In this document: positions 20,458 through 31,109 of the stretch, piece after piece
How positions within the stretch are numbered: position 1 is the first letter of the stretch
Layout: every line of letters starts with the position of its first letter
Assembly (NCBI GenBank): GCA_031272075.1
Contig: JAISUK010000067.1
Span: 1-64,000, forward strand
DNA: 64,000 nucleotides
Direction: 5' to 3'
Source: Dysgonamonadaceae bacterium
Lineage (GTDB): Bacteria > Bacteroidota > Bacteroidia > Bacteroidales > Azobacteroidaceae
Program-made: the position numbers and the translations under genes
Notes under the pieces: generated by a model
The model's input: only the letters and a program-made list of their open reading frames with translations
Told to the model about the DNA's origin: nothing
The model's database searches: none

Positions 20458-21681
20458 TCAGGAAAATATGAGCCTGAACAACTTATTTTCTTCCAGCACT
20501 TCGTTGGCTATCTCCAGCAAAAGGGACGCGGAGAGGTCGTCGATCATCCTGTAAACTTGCGGCAAGTCATTGTATTTATTCAAATGCAAAAACGATTTTG
20601 CAATGCTAAGAGCGACATTTTCGCGGTGTTCAGCCGAGATGCCGAGCTGTCCTTTCAGTTGTTTTTTTGCCGTCGATAGGCGGGCAGTGCTCAATTTTTC
20701 CGTTCTGAGTCTGCGTAGTTCTTTGTAAGTCAAGTCGATGCAACGGTCTTTCGATTGGTGGTCACATCCGAAGTAGATACTGATGACGCCGGTGTCGGAA
20801 TAGGCGGTGTAGCCGGATTCTACCGTATACACCAGGCCGTAGCGCTCGCGGAGCGTCAGGTTGAGGCGGCTGTTCATTCCGGGTCCGCCCAGCAGGTTGT
20901 TCAAGAGATACAGCCCGGTCTTTTTGTCATCACGCATATCGTAGGCTTTGGCGCCGATCATCACATGGGTTTGATGCAGCTTCTTGTTTATTTCCGATTG
21001 TCGCGTGCAATTCAGTTCGGGAATCAGGCGAGGTGCGCGAGCGACGGAGAGCGGGGGTGGTTCCGGCAGGTATTTGGACAGCATCGCGACCAGTTTTTTC
21101 AACGGTGTAGCGCCATAGCAGAAGAAGATCATGTTGTCGGGTTGGTAAAAATGATGAAAGAAGCGGACGCACTGTTCCCGATTGAAGGTTTTCAATGTCT
21201 TTTTCTCACCCAAGATGTGGTGTCCGAGTGCATGACCGTCGAAAATCAGGTTTTCAAAATCGTCAAATATCAACTCCGAAGGACTGTCCTTGTATAAATT
21301 GATTTCATCCAGCACCACTTCTTTCTCTTTTCTGATTTCATTTTCAGGGAATTGGGAAGCGCTGACGATGTCGGCCAGGAGTTCCACGGCGCGTTCCGTA
21401 TCGTTGTTCAACGAGACAGTGTAGATAAATGTCTCTTCTTTGGTGGTATAGGCATTGAGTTCTCCCCCCACATTTTCCATCCGGTTCAGGATATGGCAGG
21501 CCTTGCGTTTTTTCGTACCCTTATAAAGCAGGTGTTCCACCAGGTGAGTCAATCCATATTCTGCGGGCGCTTCGTCGCGCGCACCGGCATTGATGGCAAA
21601 TCCGCAATACGATACCGGATTGTTGGATGGAATATGGATCATTCTGAGGCCATTTGAAAAGGAATATACTTCCGCTTGCAT
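20458..21681 (-). CDS. M16 family (insulinase/pitrilysin) metallopeptidase
   Basis: HxxEH motif HLVEHLLYKGTKKR; GGPGMNSRLNLTLRERYGLVYTVES. Confidence 0.92.
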   Translation of the reverse strand: MQAEVYSFSNGLRMIHIPSNNPVSYCGFAINAGARDEAPAEYGLTHLVEHLLYKGTKKRKACHILNRMENVGGELNAYTTKEETFIYTVSLNNDTERAVELLADIVSASQFPENEIRKEKEVVLDEINLYKDSPSELIFDDFENLIFDGHALGHHILGEKKTLKTFNREQCVRFFHHFYQPDNMIFFCYGATPLKKLVAMLSKYLPEPPPLSVARAPRLIPELNCTRQSEINKKLHQTHVMIGAKAYDMRDDKKTGLYLLNNLLGGPGMNSRLNLTLRERYGLVYTVESGYTAYSDTGVISIYFGCDHQSKDRCIDLTYKELRRLRTEKLSTARLSTAKKQLKGQLGISAEHRENVALSIAKSFLHLNKYNDLPQVYRMIDDLSASLLLEIANEVLEENKLFRLIFS

Positions 21682-21722
21682 AGATTTTTTTAATTTTTCG
21701 AGCGTACAAAATTATAAAAATA

Positions 21723-21730
21723 TACCTTTG
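21723..21730 (+). promoter_or_regulatory. -7 box TACCTTTG upstream of SIS-domain gene
   Basis: TACCTTTG at 21723-21730, ATG at 21779; no clear -33 box. Confidence 0.35.
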
Positions 21731-21778
21731 CACGAAATAGCCTTGATAAAATATCACAAGGAATAATGTGTAGATTGT

Positions 21779-22393
21779 ATGATTAATAGTCTGAAAGAGA
21801 TAGTAAAAAAAGAATCGGAAGCCATCCTGAATATCCCATTGACAGCCGATTACGATCGGGCTGTCGGGTTGATCATCGAACAGGTTCATCGGAAGAAAGG
21901 CAAATTGGTGACCAGCGGCATGGGGAAAGCCGGACAGATAGCGTCGAACATTGCGACCACATTCAGTTCCACGGGCACCAGTTCCTGTTTCCTGCATCCC
22001 AGCGAAGCGCAACACGGCGATTTGGGCATCTTGCGCGAAAACGACCTGATGTTGCTGATTTCCAATTCGGGCAAGACCCGCGAAATTGTCGAACTGGTTG
22101 ACTTGGCGCGCGGGCTGATCCCGACCATCCGTTTTATCGTGATCACCGGTAACGAAGACAGTCCGCTCGCCCGGCTGGCGGATGTATGCCTTCCGACCGG
22201 CAACCCGAAAGAAGTCTGCGTGTTGGGATTGACGCCGACTACTTCTACCACAGTGATGACGGTGATCGGAGATTTGTTGGTGGTGGAGACGATGAAGCGG
22301 ATTGATTTTACGATTGAAGATTATGCCAAGCGGCATCATGGCGGCTATCTGGGAGTGCTCTCCCGCCAACAATGCGGCAACCGATTAAAATAA
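21779..22393 (+). CDS. KpsF/GutQ-type SIS-domain sugar isomerase (no CBS domains)
   Basis: TSGMGKAGQIASNIATTFSSTGTSSCFLHPSEAQHGDLG; ISNSGKTREIVELV. Confidence 0.88.
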   Translation: MINSLKEIVKKESEAILNIPLTADYDRAVGLIIEQVHRKKGKLVTSGMGKAGQIASNIATTFSSTGTSSCFLHPSEAQHGDLGILRENDLMLLISNSGKTREIVELVDLARGLIPTIRFIVITGNEDSPLARLADVCLPTGNPKEVCVLGLTPTTSTTVMTVIGDLLVVETMKRIDFTIEDYAKRHHGGYLGVLSRQQCGNRLK

Positions 22394-22407
22394 ATAATTG
22401 CAAAAAG

Positions 22408-23328
22408 ATGAGAAAAATTTTCGGTATCGGAGAAACGATCTGCGATATTATTTTCAAAGACAATCAGCCTTTCAGGGCTGTTCCGGGCGGATCTACGTTT
22501 AATTGCCTGATATCGCTGGGGAGATTAAATCTTCCGGTGTCGTTTATCAGCGAAATAGGAAAAGACAAGATCGGATCCTTCATCAAATCCTTCATGGAGG
22601 AGAATAACCTGTCGACGGAATACATTGATTTTTTTGAAGACGGCAATTCGCCCGTCGCGTTGGCATTCCTGGATAATGAGAAAAAGGTGGAATATACTTT
22701 CTACCGCAATTTCCCCGAATCACGCCTGAATATTGACTTCCCGACGACACAAAAAGAGGATCTGCTGGTTTTGAGTTCATATTATGCGGTGAATCCGGTA
22801 TTGCGGGAACGGTTTTTCGGCTTTTTGCAGCAAGCTGCCGAACGCGGGACGATCATTTACTACGATATCAATTTCAGAAAAGCCCATGCCCATGAACGCA
22901 TCAAGCTGATGTCGCTGTTTCTTGAGAATTTTGAACTTTCCGACATCATCCGTTGCTCCGACGAAGACTTGGAGACATTGTATCCGGGGAAATCCATCGA
23001 TTCAATCTACCGCGATCATATCTCGTTTTATTGCCGAAATGTCATTGTCACCCAAGGGCCGCAAAATGTTTTGCTGAAAACCGGTCGTTTCGATAAGCAA
23101 TACGAAATCAAACCGTTGCACCCGGTCAGCGCTATCGGCGCCGGTGATAGTTTCAATGCGGGATTGATCTACGGAATCATGAAATACAACTATACCAAAG
23201 AACAGCTCACCCGGCTGGAGGAGAAAGAATGGGACGGGCTAATTGCGCTGGCTATCCAATTTGCTTCCGAAGTCTGTATGTCGCTGGACAATTATATCTC
23301 CCCGGCGTTTGCGTCGTCGCTGTTGTAA
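22408..23328 (+). CDS. PfkB family carbohydrate kinase
   Basis: Start MRKIFGIGETICDIIF; VPGGSTFNCLISLGRL; GAGDSFNAGLIYG. Confidence 0.92.
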   Translation: MRKIFGIGETICDIIFKDNQPFRAVPGGSTFNCLISLGRLNLPVSFISEIGKDKIGSFIKSFMEENNLSTEYIDFFEDGNSPVALAFLDNEKKVEYTFYRNFPESRLNIDFPTTQKEDLLVLSSYYAVNPVLRERFFGFLQQAAERGTIIYYDINFRKAHAHERIKLMSLFLENFELSDIIRCSDEDLETLYPGKSIDSIYRDHISFYCRNVIVTQGPQNVLLKTGRFDKQYEIKPLHPVSAIGAGDSFNAGLIYGIMKYNYTKEQLTRLEEKEWDGLIALAIQFASEVCMSLDNYISPAFASSLL

Positions 23329-23387
23329 GTAAACTATGCTCAGGAGAGGTCTTTTTTCCGAATCCGTATAATTTTATTCCCCGCCTT

Positions 23388-23786
23388 TCAACCGCATCCC
23401 AGCTTCGCCGTGATGTCGTCTGCAATTTTCTGAAATTCGTGCGGCTGCAGTGCCAGTTTCGGACCGCCGAAGTGTATGTCGGATTCTTTGTTGAGCGGGA
23501 TGAGGTGGATATGGGCATGGGGGATTTCCAGTCCGATGACAGCCACGCCGACCCGTTTACAGGGAATAGCGTCCTTGAGAGCGACGGCAATCCTTTTTGC
23601 AAAGACAATCATCTCGCCCAAAGTATCGTCTTCCAGGTCGAAAATATAGTCTTTTTCTGTTTTGGGGACGACCAGCGTGTGCCCTTTCGTCAAAGGATTG
23701 ATATCCAGGAAAGCAAAAAAATGTTCGTTTTCCGCGATTTTGTAACATGGGATTTCGCCCGTGATAATTCTGCTGAAGATGGTCAT
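23388..23786 (-). CDS. HIT family protein
   Basis: MTIFSRIITGEIPCYKIAENEHFFAFLDINPLTKGHTLVVPK; HAHIHLIPL histidine triad. Confidence 0.95.
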   Translation of the reverse strand: MTIFSRIITGEIPCYKIAENEHFFAFLDINPLTKGHTLVVPKTEKDYIFDLEDDTLGEMIVFAKRIAVALKDAIPCKRVGVAVIGLEIPHAHIHLIPLNKESDIHFGGPKLALQPHEFQKIADDITAKLGCG

Positions 23787-23846
23787 AGCTATATATTTAT
23801 TAGGGTATTAAACCAAATGTTGTTTGAGAGGTCAGTAATGTAGAGA

Positions 23847-24317
23847 TTAGATTGAGATCTCCAGAATTTCGAAAGAAATAACGCCCGACGGCACTGTAAT
23901 TGCTACATTGTCGCCAACTTTCTTTCCCAGCAATCCTTTCCCGATAGGCGTATTGACGGCGATTTTCCCTTCTTTCAGGTTCGCTTCGTTTTCCGCCACG
24001 AGGGTATATTCCATTTGTTGGTTATTATTCAGATTCCTGATTTTCACCTTATTCAAGATTTGGACAATATCGGTAGAGATCTGACTTTCATTAATCAGAC
24101 GAGCGTTGGCTATCAGGCCTTTCAATTGGGCAATCTTTGATTCGAGAATGCCCTGGGCTTCTTTCGCAGCGTCGTATTCGGCGTTTTCCGACAGGTCTCC
24201 CTTATCGCGCGCTTCTGCTATTTGTCTCGATATTTCCGGACGTTTTACTGTTTCAAGATAACCGACTTCTTCAAGTAATTTTCTGTATCCATCTTCAGTC
24301 ATGTAACTTATTGCCAT
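23847..24317 (-). CDS. greA: Transcription elongation factor GreA
   Basis: MTEDGYRKLLEEVGYLETVKRPEISRQIAEARDKGDLSENAEYDAAKEAQ. Confidence 0.96.
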   Translation of the reverse strand: MAISYMTEDGYRKLLEEVGYLETVKRPEISRQIAEARDKGDLSENAEYDAAKEAQGILESKIAQLKGLIANARLINESQISTDIVQILNKVKIRNLNNNQQMEYTLVAENEANLKEGKIAVNTPIGKGLLGKKVGDNVAITVPSGVISFEILEISI

Positions 24318-24381
24318 AATAGATTACTTTTTTATAACATTTTTCTTTTTATTGTTTGGAACTATACAATGCAAAGGCGAC

Positions 24382-24417
24382 AAAAAGAGTTCCGGTCTGG
24401 AGGCCGGAACTCTTTTT
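24382..24417 (-). terminator. Strong intrinsic (bidirectional-looking) terminator
   Basis: AAAAAGAGTTCCGG-TCTGGAGG-CCGGAACTCTTTTT: perfect 14-bp stem with A/T-tract flanks, downstream of the minus-strand 24495 gene. Confidence 0.9.
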
Positions 24418-24494
24418 GCCTTTCTGCGGTATAGATAACCTACAAAGGTATATTTTTTTTACCAACTAAAAAAATAAGACCGGATTTTTTTCAA

Positions 24495-25652
24495 TTATTT
24501 CAGAAATTCGCCGACTTCTTTCTCCAAATTATTGGTTGATTCGAGGCGTTTCACGATCTCTCCTTCGCTGTTCATGACGAAGGTAGTAGGCAAGTTTTTG
24601 ACATTGTAACTGACGGCAACCTTGGAATAGACGGATGCCGGATCGTGCACGCAAATCCAGGGCAAATTTACGGCTGCGTTCTTCCAGAAATGTTCATCCG
24701 TATCCAACGAAATCTGATAAATCTCCAGCGGTTGGCGCTTGTGCTTTTCATAAAATTCCGCCAGTGCAATGTTGTGCACAGGCGATTCTTTCATTTGATA
24801 AGCAGTAAAATCGATCAACGTCACCTTCCCGCGACACGATTCCGAGAGCGAAACCTGCTGGTCTTTGATGTCAGGCAATTTGATCTCAAAATGTGCGACG
24901 GCATCCGTCACGGTATATTCGAGCGGTCGTTCTCCACGGATGGATTTCAAGGCGCGCAATGCCAGGTTGTACAGGTGCTTCGAGCGAATGGCGTTCGGGA
25001 AATACTGATTCCAGCTGGTAGCTACCGCGCCGAACACTTTATAATCTTCCTTGTTGAAAGGATCGAAAATCAGCATCCCGTTAATTTGTTGAAACAGTGC
25101 AAAATAGGCCGACATCGATTTTGGGTTGGCGTAGATATACGCTTTGGCCTTGTCCTTGTATTCATTGAGCGCCTGCGTGACCTGTTCCTGGTATTGGTCG
25201 ACCGTGATTTGCCCCTCGTTATACGAATTTTGGAGCTTGTTGTATTCGATGCTCGCTTTGAGTTGCAACAGCGTAAGTTCCTTTACATTAATACAATCGT
25301 CCGACCCGTCTATGGAATAATCCTGGGCGAAATTGCTGCCGTCGGCCTGTATGTTGACGGTTTCGGTGCTGTCGACGGGAATATTGATCAACTGACCGCC
25401 CAGCCGCAAGCGGTAGAAATCGGATTCTCCGCTGTTTTGATGTTTGAACCGGAAGTTTCCCGATTCTCCGAGTTTCAAGGAATCCATCAGTTGTATGTCG
25501 CCGATGCGGACATGTTCAAGAAAGAGGGTCTTGTCTTTTGCATTTTTCACATTCCCTTCGATGGTAAAAGTATCGTTTTTATTGCAGGAAATGAAAAAGC
25601 ACGATAAGACAAAAAAAATCGTTTTAAACTTTGCTGTTGATCTTTTAGTCAT
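24495..25652 (-). CDS. DUF4369/TlpA-like thioredoxin-fold lipoprotein lacking CxxC
   Basis: Lipobox FFISC; DUF4369-like N-terminus; C-terminal thioredoxin fold VTLIDFTAYQMKESPVHN...NLPTTFVMNSEGEIVKRL. Confidence 0.8.
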   Translation of the reverse strand: MTKRSTAKFKTIFFVLSCFFISCNKNDTFTIEGNVKNAKDKTLFLEHVRIGDIQLMDSLKLGESGNFRFKHQNSGESDFYRLRLGGQLINIPVDSTETVNIQADGSNFAQDYSIDGSDDCINVKELTLLQLKASIEYNKLQNSYNEGQITVDQYQEQVTQALNEYKDKAKAYIYANPKSMSAYFALFQQINGMLIFDPFNKEDYKVFGAVATSWNQYFPNAIRSKHLYNLALRALKSIRGERPLEYTVTDAVAHFEIKLPDIKDQQVSLSESCRGKVTLIDFTAYQMKESPVHNIALAEFYEKHKRQPLEIYQISLDTDEHFWKNAAVNLPWICVHDPASVYSKVAVSYNVKNLPTTFVMNSEGEIVKRLESTNNLEKEVGEFLK

Positions 25653-25814
25653 ATAATATATTAGCTAAATTACTGTTTGATATATCAATTTCGATATCTC
25701 GCAAAGATACGACTTTTAACGCATATATACCCCATTTTTAATTGGAAATCGCTAAAAAAATACGGAAAAAGTATTTTTATTTGATCTACGCAATCTTAAC
25801 TGAAAGTTTTTCTT

Positions 25815-25822
25815 TACCTTTG
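25815..25822 (+). promoter_or_regulatory. -7 box TACCTTTG upstream of pnp
   Basis: TACCTTTG at 25815-25822, 42 nt before ATG; no clear -33 box. Confidence 0.35.
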
Positions 25823-25863
25823 CACGATTTTTATGTAGAAAAAGAAATTTAGAAAGATTATTT

Positions 25864-28065
25864 ATGATTGATCCTATTGTTAAAACAATTGATTTGGGTG
25901 ACGGAAGAACCATTACCCTTGAAACCGGAAAATTAGCCAAACAGGCAGATGGTTCCGTGGTTGTAAGAATGAACAATACAATGTTGCTGGCAGCTGTTTG
26001 TGCTGCAAAAGATGCAAATCCCGGTGTGGATTTTATGCCTTTACAAGTTGAATACAAAGAAAAATTTTCTGCATTCGGACGATTCCCCGGCGGATTCATG
26101 AAGCGGGAAGGACGTGCGTCCGATTATGAAATATTGACCTGCCGCCTGGTAGACCGTGCGCTTCGTCCGTTATTCCCGGACGATTTCCATGCGGAAGTGT
26201 TTGTAAATATCATCCTTTATTCTTCCGACGGTCAGGATATGCCGGATGCTCTTGCCGGATTAGCGGCTTCTGCTGCTTTAGCCGTTTCGGATATTCCTTT
26301 CAACGGCCCTATTTCCGAAGTTCGCGTGGCGAGAATTGATGGAGAGTTTGTGGTGAATCCGACGTTCAAACAGCTGGAAAACGCGGACATCGACATCATG
26401 GTCGGCGCTACCATCGACAACATCATGATGGTGGAAGGCGAGATGGACGAGGTTTCCGAAAGCGAAATGCTGGAAGCCATCAAAGTGGCTCACGAAGCCA
26501 TCAAACACCAATGCCGCGTGCAATTGGAACTCTCGGAATTGGTCGGCAAGACTGTGAAACGGGAATATTGTCATGAAACAAATGACGAAGAGTTACGCAA
26601 AGATGTGCGTGAGAAGTGTTACGATAAAGTTTACGCCATCGCTAAGTCAGGTTCCGGCAAACATGAACGTACCGAAGCTTTCGAAGCGGTGGTAGAAGAA
26701 TACAAATCCCAATTTACCGAAGAAGAACTGGAAGAAAAAGCCCCATTGATCGCGAAATACTACCACGATGTGGAAAAAGAAGCGATGCGGCGCTGTATTT
26801 TGGATGAAGGCATCCGGTTGGATGGCCGTCAAACGAACGAAATTCGCCCAATCTGGTCGGAAGTGGATTGCTTGCCCGGACCTCATGGCTCTTCCATTTT
26901 TACGCGCGGAGAAACACAGTCGTTATCCACAGTTACTTTGGGAACAAAACTGGATGAGAAAATCGTGGACGATGTGCTGTGCTCCGACAAAGAACGATTC
27001 ATGCTGCATTATAATTTTCCACCGTTTTCTACCGGCGAAGCCAAACCACAACGTGGCGTAGGTCGTCGTGAAATAGGTCATGGCAACCTGGCGCATCGCG
27101 CATTGAAGAATATGTTGCCGGAAAATTATCCGTACGTCATCCGGATCGTGTCGGATATTCTGGAATCGAACGGCTCTTCATCCATGGCGACTGTCTGTGC
27201 CGGAACATTGGCACTGATGGATGCCGGCGTACAGATCAAAAAACCCGTTTCAGGAATCGCAATGGGCCTGATCTCTGAAAATAAAGGAACGAATTATGCC
27301 GTACTCTCCGATATCCTGGGCGATGAAGACCACTTGGGCGACATGGATTTCAAAGTCACCGGCACGCGCGACGGGATCACCGCTACGCAGATGGATATCA
27401 AGGTCGACGGACTTTCGTACGAGATACTCGAAAAGGCCTTGGCGCAAGCCAAAGAAGGGCGTATGTATATTTTAGGCAAACTGCTAGAAACAATTTCCGA
27501 GCCGCGTCCGGACTTGAAGCCGCATGCTCCGCGCATCGAAGTGCTGATTATCCCGAAAGAATTTATCGGCGCTGTGATAGGCCCGGGTGGAAAAATCATT
27601 CAGGGAATGCAGGAAGAAACCGGCACAACGATTACCATTGAAGAAATTGACGGTTACGGACGGGTGGAAGTTTCAGCAAACAACAAAGATTCGATTGAGA
27701 TGGCAATGGCCAAGATCAAAGGAATCGTTGCCGTACCCGAAGTGGGTGAAGTCTACGAAGGAAAAGTTCGCTCCATCATGCCTTACGGATGTTTCGTAGA
27801 ATTTCTCCCCGGCAAAGACGGATTGCTGCATATCTCCGAGATTGATTGGAAACGGCTGGAGACGGTTGAAGAAATCGGAATCAAGGAAGGAGATATGATC
27901 GAAGTTAAATTGATTGATATCGATCCGAAATCAGGTAAATTCAAACTCTCCCGCAAGGTATTGTTGCCCCGCCCGGAACGTCAGGAAAAATCCGGTCAGC
28001 AGGGTGGCGGTCATCAAAGCCACCACCAAGGCCACCAGGATCGTCAGCATCGAGGAAATAGATAA
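25864..28065 (+). CDS. pnp: Polyribonucleotide nucleotidyltransferase
   Basis: [24 protein letters not shown] motif [21 protein letters not shown]1 domain at C-terminus. Confidence 0.97.
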   Translation: MIDPIVKTIDLGDGRTITLETGKLAKQADGSVVVRMNNTMLLAAVCAAKDANPGVDFMPLQVEYKEKFSAFGRFPGGFMKREGRASDYEILTCRLVDRALRPLFPDDFHAEVFVNIILYSSDGQDMPDALAGLAASAALAVSDIPFNGPISEVRVARIDGEFVVNPTFKQLENADIDIMVGATIDNIMMVEGEMDEVSESEMLEAIKVAHEAIKHQCRVQLELSELVGKTVKREYCHETNDEELRKDVREKCYDKVYAIAKSGSGKHERTEAFEAVVEEYKSQFTEEELEEKAPLIAKYYHDVEKEAMRRCILDEGIRLDGRQTNEIRPIWSEVDCLPGPHGSSIFTRGETQSLSTVTLGTKLDEKIVDDVLCSDKERFMLHYNFPPFSTGEAKPQRGVGRREIGHGNLAHRALKNMLPENYPYVIRIVSDILESNGSSSMATVCAGTLALMDAGVQIKKPVSGIAMGLISENKGTNYAVLSDILGDEDHLGDMDFKVTGTRDGITATQMDIKVDGLSYEILEKALAQAKEGRMYILGKLLETISEPRPDLKPHAPRIEVLIIPKEFIGAVIGPGGKIIQGMQEETGTTITIEEIDGYGRVEVSANNKDSIEMAMAKIKGIVAVPEVGEVYEGKVRSIMPYGCFVEFLPGKDGLLHISEIDWKRLETVEEIGIKEGDMIEVKLIDIDPKSGKFKLSRKVLLPRPERQEKSGQQGGGHQSHHQGHQDRQHRGNR

Positions 28066-28153
28066 AAGATTTGCATTATATCGCGTCGCTGCGGTCCGTA
28101 TCCGACAACGAAAACCTCGGTCGATATGTCATTGAAACGCACCCTTCAATCCT

Positions 28154-28735
28154 TCAAGGGCATCCGCACGACGCCTTTTCCGGATCTAAATTCACCGGGA
28201 GGATTTGTAAGGTAGGTTTATAGTTTGTGTCGAAAATCAGCGTGTCTCGAATTTTCCCTCTGTAAAAAGTATTATCGGAAGGTACCAGGTGGTATTGAAT
28301 GGTTATTTTTTCTGCCAAGTCTTTGTAGTTCAGAGAGTCAACCTTACCGTAATACGCTGATTTGAGTGGGAGGATCAGGTTGAAATAAGAATCGTCGAAC
28401 GGCAAAATTCTGTTTTCGCCTGCGCCCGACTGATTGATGATGATTGTATCTTTCGGATATATACAGGAAAAAAAGAACGATTTTGTTTTGTATTGAAGGT
28501 TGACGCCGCCTTGGTTCGGCATAAAAACGGTATCGCGAGAATTATTTTTGACCCGAATCTGCATGTAGACTTTTATTTCATTCGCTGCGGAATCGTCGTA
28601 TTCGTACTGTACCATCCTCATGCTGATCAATTGGGCATTCGGATCGACCGGCTGATCGGATTTCGGCCGTGCGTAGCAACTGCTGAAGCAGGAAAAAAAC
28701 AGGCAGGCAATAAACAGGTAATGTTTGTTTTGCAT
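28154..28735 (-). CDS. Hypothetical secreted/lipoprotein
   Basis: Signal sequence MQNKHYLFIACLFFSCFSSCYARPKS; no family recognised. Confidence 0.6.
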   Translation of the reverse strand: MQNKHYLFIACLFFSCFSSCYARPKSDQPVDPNAQLISMRMVQYEYDDSAANEIKVYMQIRVKNNSRDTVFMPNQGGVNLQYKTKSFFFSCIYPKDTIIINQSGAGENRILPFDDSYFNLILPLKSAYYGKVDSLNYKDLAEKITIQYHLVPSDNTFYRGKIRDTLIFDTNYKPTLQILPVNLDPEKASCGCP

Positions 28736-28754
28736 AGCGATAAATTCTTAGTGA

Positions 28755-29951
28755 TTAACTCAATATCTCCAATGTGTCCAACGCAATCATGTATTCTTCA
28801 TTTGTTGGAATCACCAACACTTTTACGCGCGATTCGGGGAGGCTGATGATTGCTTCTCGGCCTCTCAAGTCCTTGTTGAATGTATTATCGAGTTTTATTC
28901 CCATAAATTCCAATCCTTCACAGACTTCCTGACGAGTAGAAGCTTGGTTTTCGCCGACGCCTCCGGTAAAAACCAGCAGATCGAGACCTCCCAGCGCAGC
29001 GGCAAACGCGCCGACATATTTTTTGATTCTGTAGTTGTACATTTTCAGCGCCAGGATTGCCCGTTCGTTGCCTGCTTGTACGGCGGCTTCAATCTCGCGC
29101 ATATCCGAAGATACGCCCGAAACGCCGATCATTCCGCTGTATTTATTGACAATGGTCGAGATGGCCTGAAATCCGATATTTTCTTTTTCCATGATGTAAG
29201 TGAGTGCGCCGGCATCTACATCGCCGCTTCGGGTGCCCATCAACAATCCTTCTACGGGTGTCATTCCCATCGAGGTGTCGACGGATACCCCTTCTTTGAT
29301 CGCCGCAATCGAGGCGCCGTTGCCGATGTGCGCAGTCACAATCCGCTGTTGTTCGTAGGGAACGCCCAGAAATTCACACGCGCGCTTCGATACATACCGG
29401 TGGCTGGTGCCGTGAAATCCATAGCGGCGAATGGCGTATTTTTCGTAAAGTGAATACGGTAACCCGTACATATAGGCATGTTCCGGCATCGTTTGATGAA
29501 ATGCCGTATCAAAAACCCCTACTTGCGGAACGTCGGGCATGAGTTCTTTGACCGCATAAATGCCGTTCAGGTTCGGTGGATTGTGCAAAGGCGCCAATTC
29601 GATACATTCTTCCATCTTCTTGATCACATCGTCGGTGATCAACACACTGGAGTTGAATTTTTCGCCGCCATGCACCACGCGGTGTCCGACGGCATCGATC
29701 TCATTCAACGATTTGATACATCCGTATTTTTCACTGGTGATCACGCCCAAGATATATTCAATTCCGGCGCGATGTTCCAGAATTTCTCCTTCCAGAATCA
29801 CTTTTTTGCCGTCGGGGAGGGTCAACTTCAGAAAAGAACCCTTCAAGCCGATTTTTTCTATTCCTCCTTGCGCGATCTCAGAACCTTCGTGCATGTCGAA
29901 TAATTTATATTTGATGGAGGAGCTCCCGCAATTTAATACAAGTATCTTCAT
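28755..29951 (-). CDS. ackA: Acetate kinase
   Basis: MKILVLNCGSSSIKYKLFDM; VFDTAFHQTMPEHAYMYGLP; GFHGTSHRYVS. Confidence 0.97.
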   Translation of the reverse strand: MKILVLNCGSSSIKYKLFDMHEGSEIAQGGIEKIGLKGSFLKLTLPDGKKVILEGEILEHRAGIEYILGVITSEKYGCIKSLNEIDAVGHRVVHGGEKFNSSVLITDDVIKKMEECIELAPLHNPPNLNGIYAVKELMPDVPQVGVFDTAFHQTMPEHAYMYGLPYSLYEKYAIRRYGFHGTSHRYVSKRACEFLGVPYEQQRIVTAHIGNGASIAAIKEGVSVDTSMGMTPVEGLLMGTRSGDVDAGALTYIMEKENIGFQAISTIVNKYSGMIGVSGVSSDMREIEAAVQAGNERAILALKMYNYRIKKYVGAFAAALGGLDLLVFTGGVGENQASTRQEVCEGLEFMGIKLDNTFNKDLRGREAIISLPESRVKVLVIPTNEEYMIALDTLEILS

Positions 29952-29968
29952 ATTTTTATTTTCCTGTT

Positions 29969-30934
29969 TCAATTTATACAATTCGTCGCGACGGGTTGCC
30001 CGTTTTCATAAACATAAAAGCCTTTTCCTGTGGCGACACCTGTCTGGTTGGTACGATACAGCCGCCACAATACCGGCGACGGTTTGTATTTTTTGTCTCC
30101 ATATTCATTGAACATGTCTTCCATGAGCGAAACCAATTTCTCAATCCCAATGATGTCGGCCATTCGGAAAATGCCGACGCGCATGCCGTAGACCACTTCA
30201 AACAACCGGTCGATGCTTTCCATCGCGGACACATTTTCCATCAACATCTGGCAAGCTTCGTTGAGCATCACCACCATCAGCCGCAGACTGACCAATCCGT
30301 TGCTTTCATGCACGTCGATCGTGTCGTATTTGATCAGTTTTGCAAAAAGCAAGACCTTGTTATATACCTCGTTGGAGGTATACATTCCTTTCACGATTTC
30401 CAGGATTTTGGCATCGGGATGAGCGACCGGAAAATGGAGGCTGATGCAACGTTCCTTGTATTGCAGTTCGGCGGCCAGTTCGCTGATGATGACGGTGGTG
30501 GCATTGGTGGCAATGATGGCGTCGGGCGACAGGACGCTTTCCAGCGTTTTAAACACATCCTTCCTCAATTGCGTACTGCGCGCTCCTTGATCGTCGTAAC
30601 GGACACATTCGATCACAAAATCGCAATCTTTGAGCGAAGCATAATTCAGTGATCCGTTGATCCGTCCCATGATCGTTTTTTTCTCTCCGGGAGTCAAACC
30701 CCAGCTTTCGATTTTTGTGTCCAGGTCCTGACTGATTTTTTCGAGTGCAAAATCGATTTTCTCTTGCGATATTTCGATAAACGTCACTTCCAATCCTGCT
30801 GAAGCGGTAAGCCTGACGATGTTTCTTCCGTCTTTTCCACATCCGACAACGCCGATTTTTGAGAACAACGATTTATTACGATCTTTCGTCGAAAGTCCGA
30901 AATTTTCAATAGGTTCGATGATTGGTTCAGACAT
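29969..30934 (-). CDS. 3-hydroxyacyl-CoA dehydrogenase family protein (divergent active site)
   Basis: Rossmann IGVVGCGKDGRNIVRLTASAGLEVTFIEIS; SLHFPVAHPDAKILEIV; C-terminal KPSPVLWRLYRTNQTGVATGKGFYVYENG. Confidence 0.85.
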   Translation of the reverse strand: MSEPIIEPIENFGLSTKDRNKSLFSKIGVVGCGKDGRNIVRLTASAGLEVTFIEISQEKIDFALEKISQDLDTKIESWGLTPGEKKTIMGRINGSLNYASLKDCDFVIECVRYDDQGARSTQLRKDVFKTLESVLSPDAIIATNATTVIISELAAELQYKERCISLHFPVAHPDAKILEIVKGMYTSNEVYNKVLLFAKLIKYDTIDVHESNGLVSLRLMVVMLNEACQMLMENVSAMESIDRLFEVVYGMRVGIFRMADIIGIEKLVSLMEDMFNEYGDKKYKPSPVLWRLYRTNQTGVATGKGFYVYENGQPVATNCIN

Positions 30935-31109
30935 ATTTTCTTTTTTTTTATTTTACTTATAATTTAATTCTATAAAGATTTATTGATAACCGTAAGATTT
31001 TAATATTCAAAACATTACGGTCGCGTCATTTTCGCTTATTTTTGTGTCGCATTAAAAAAAACGTGAATATGACAGGCATAAAGGTATTAAAAAATTTGCA
31101 AACCATCAC

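Noticed and set aside
24645-25607. 320-aa plus-strand ORF opposite the TlpA-like gene
   Set aside because: Antisense shadow; the minus-strand gene has lipobox and fold support.
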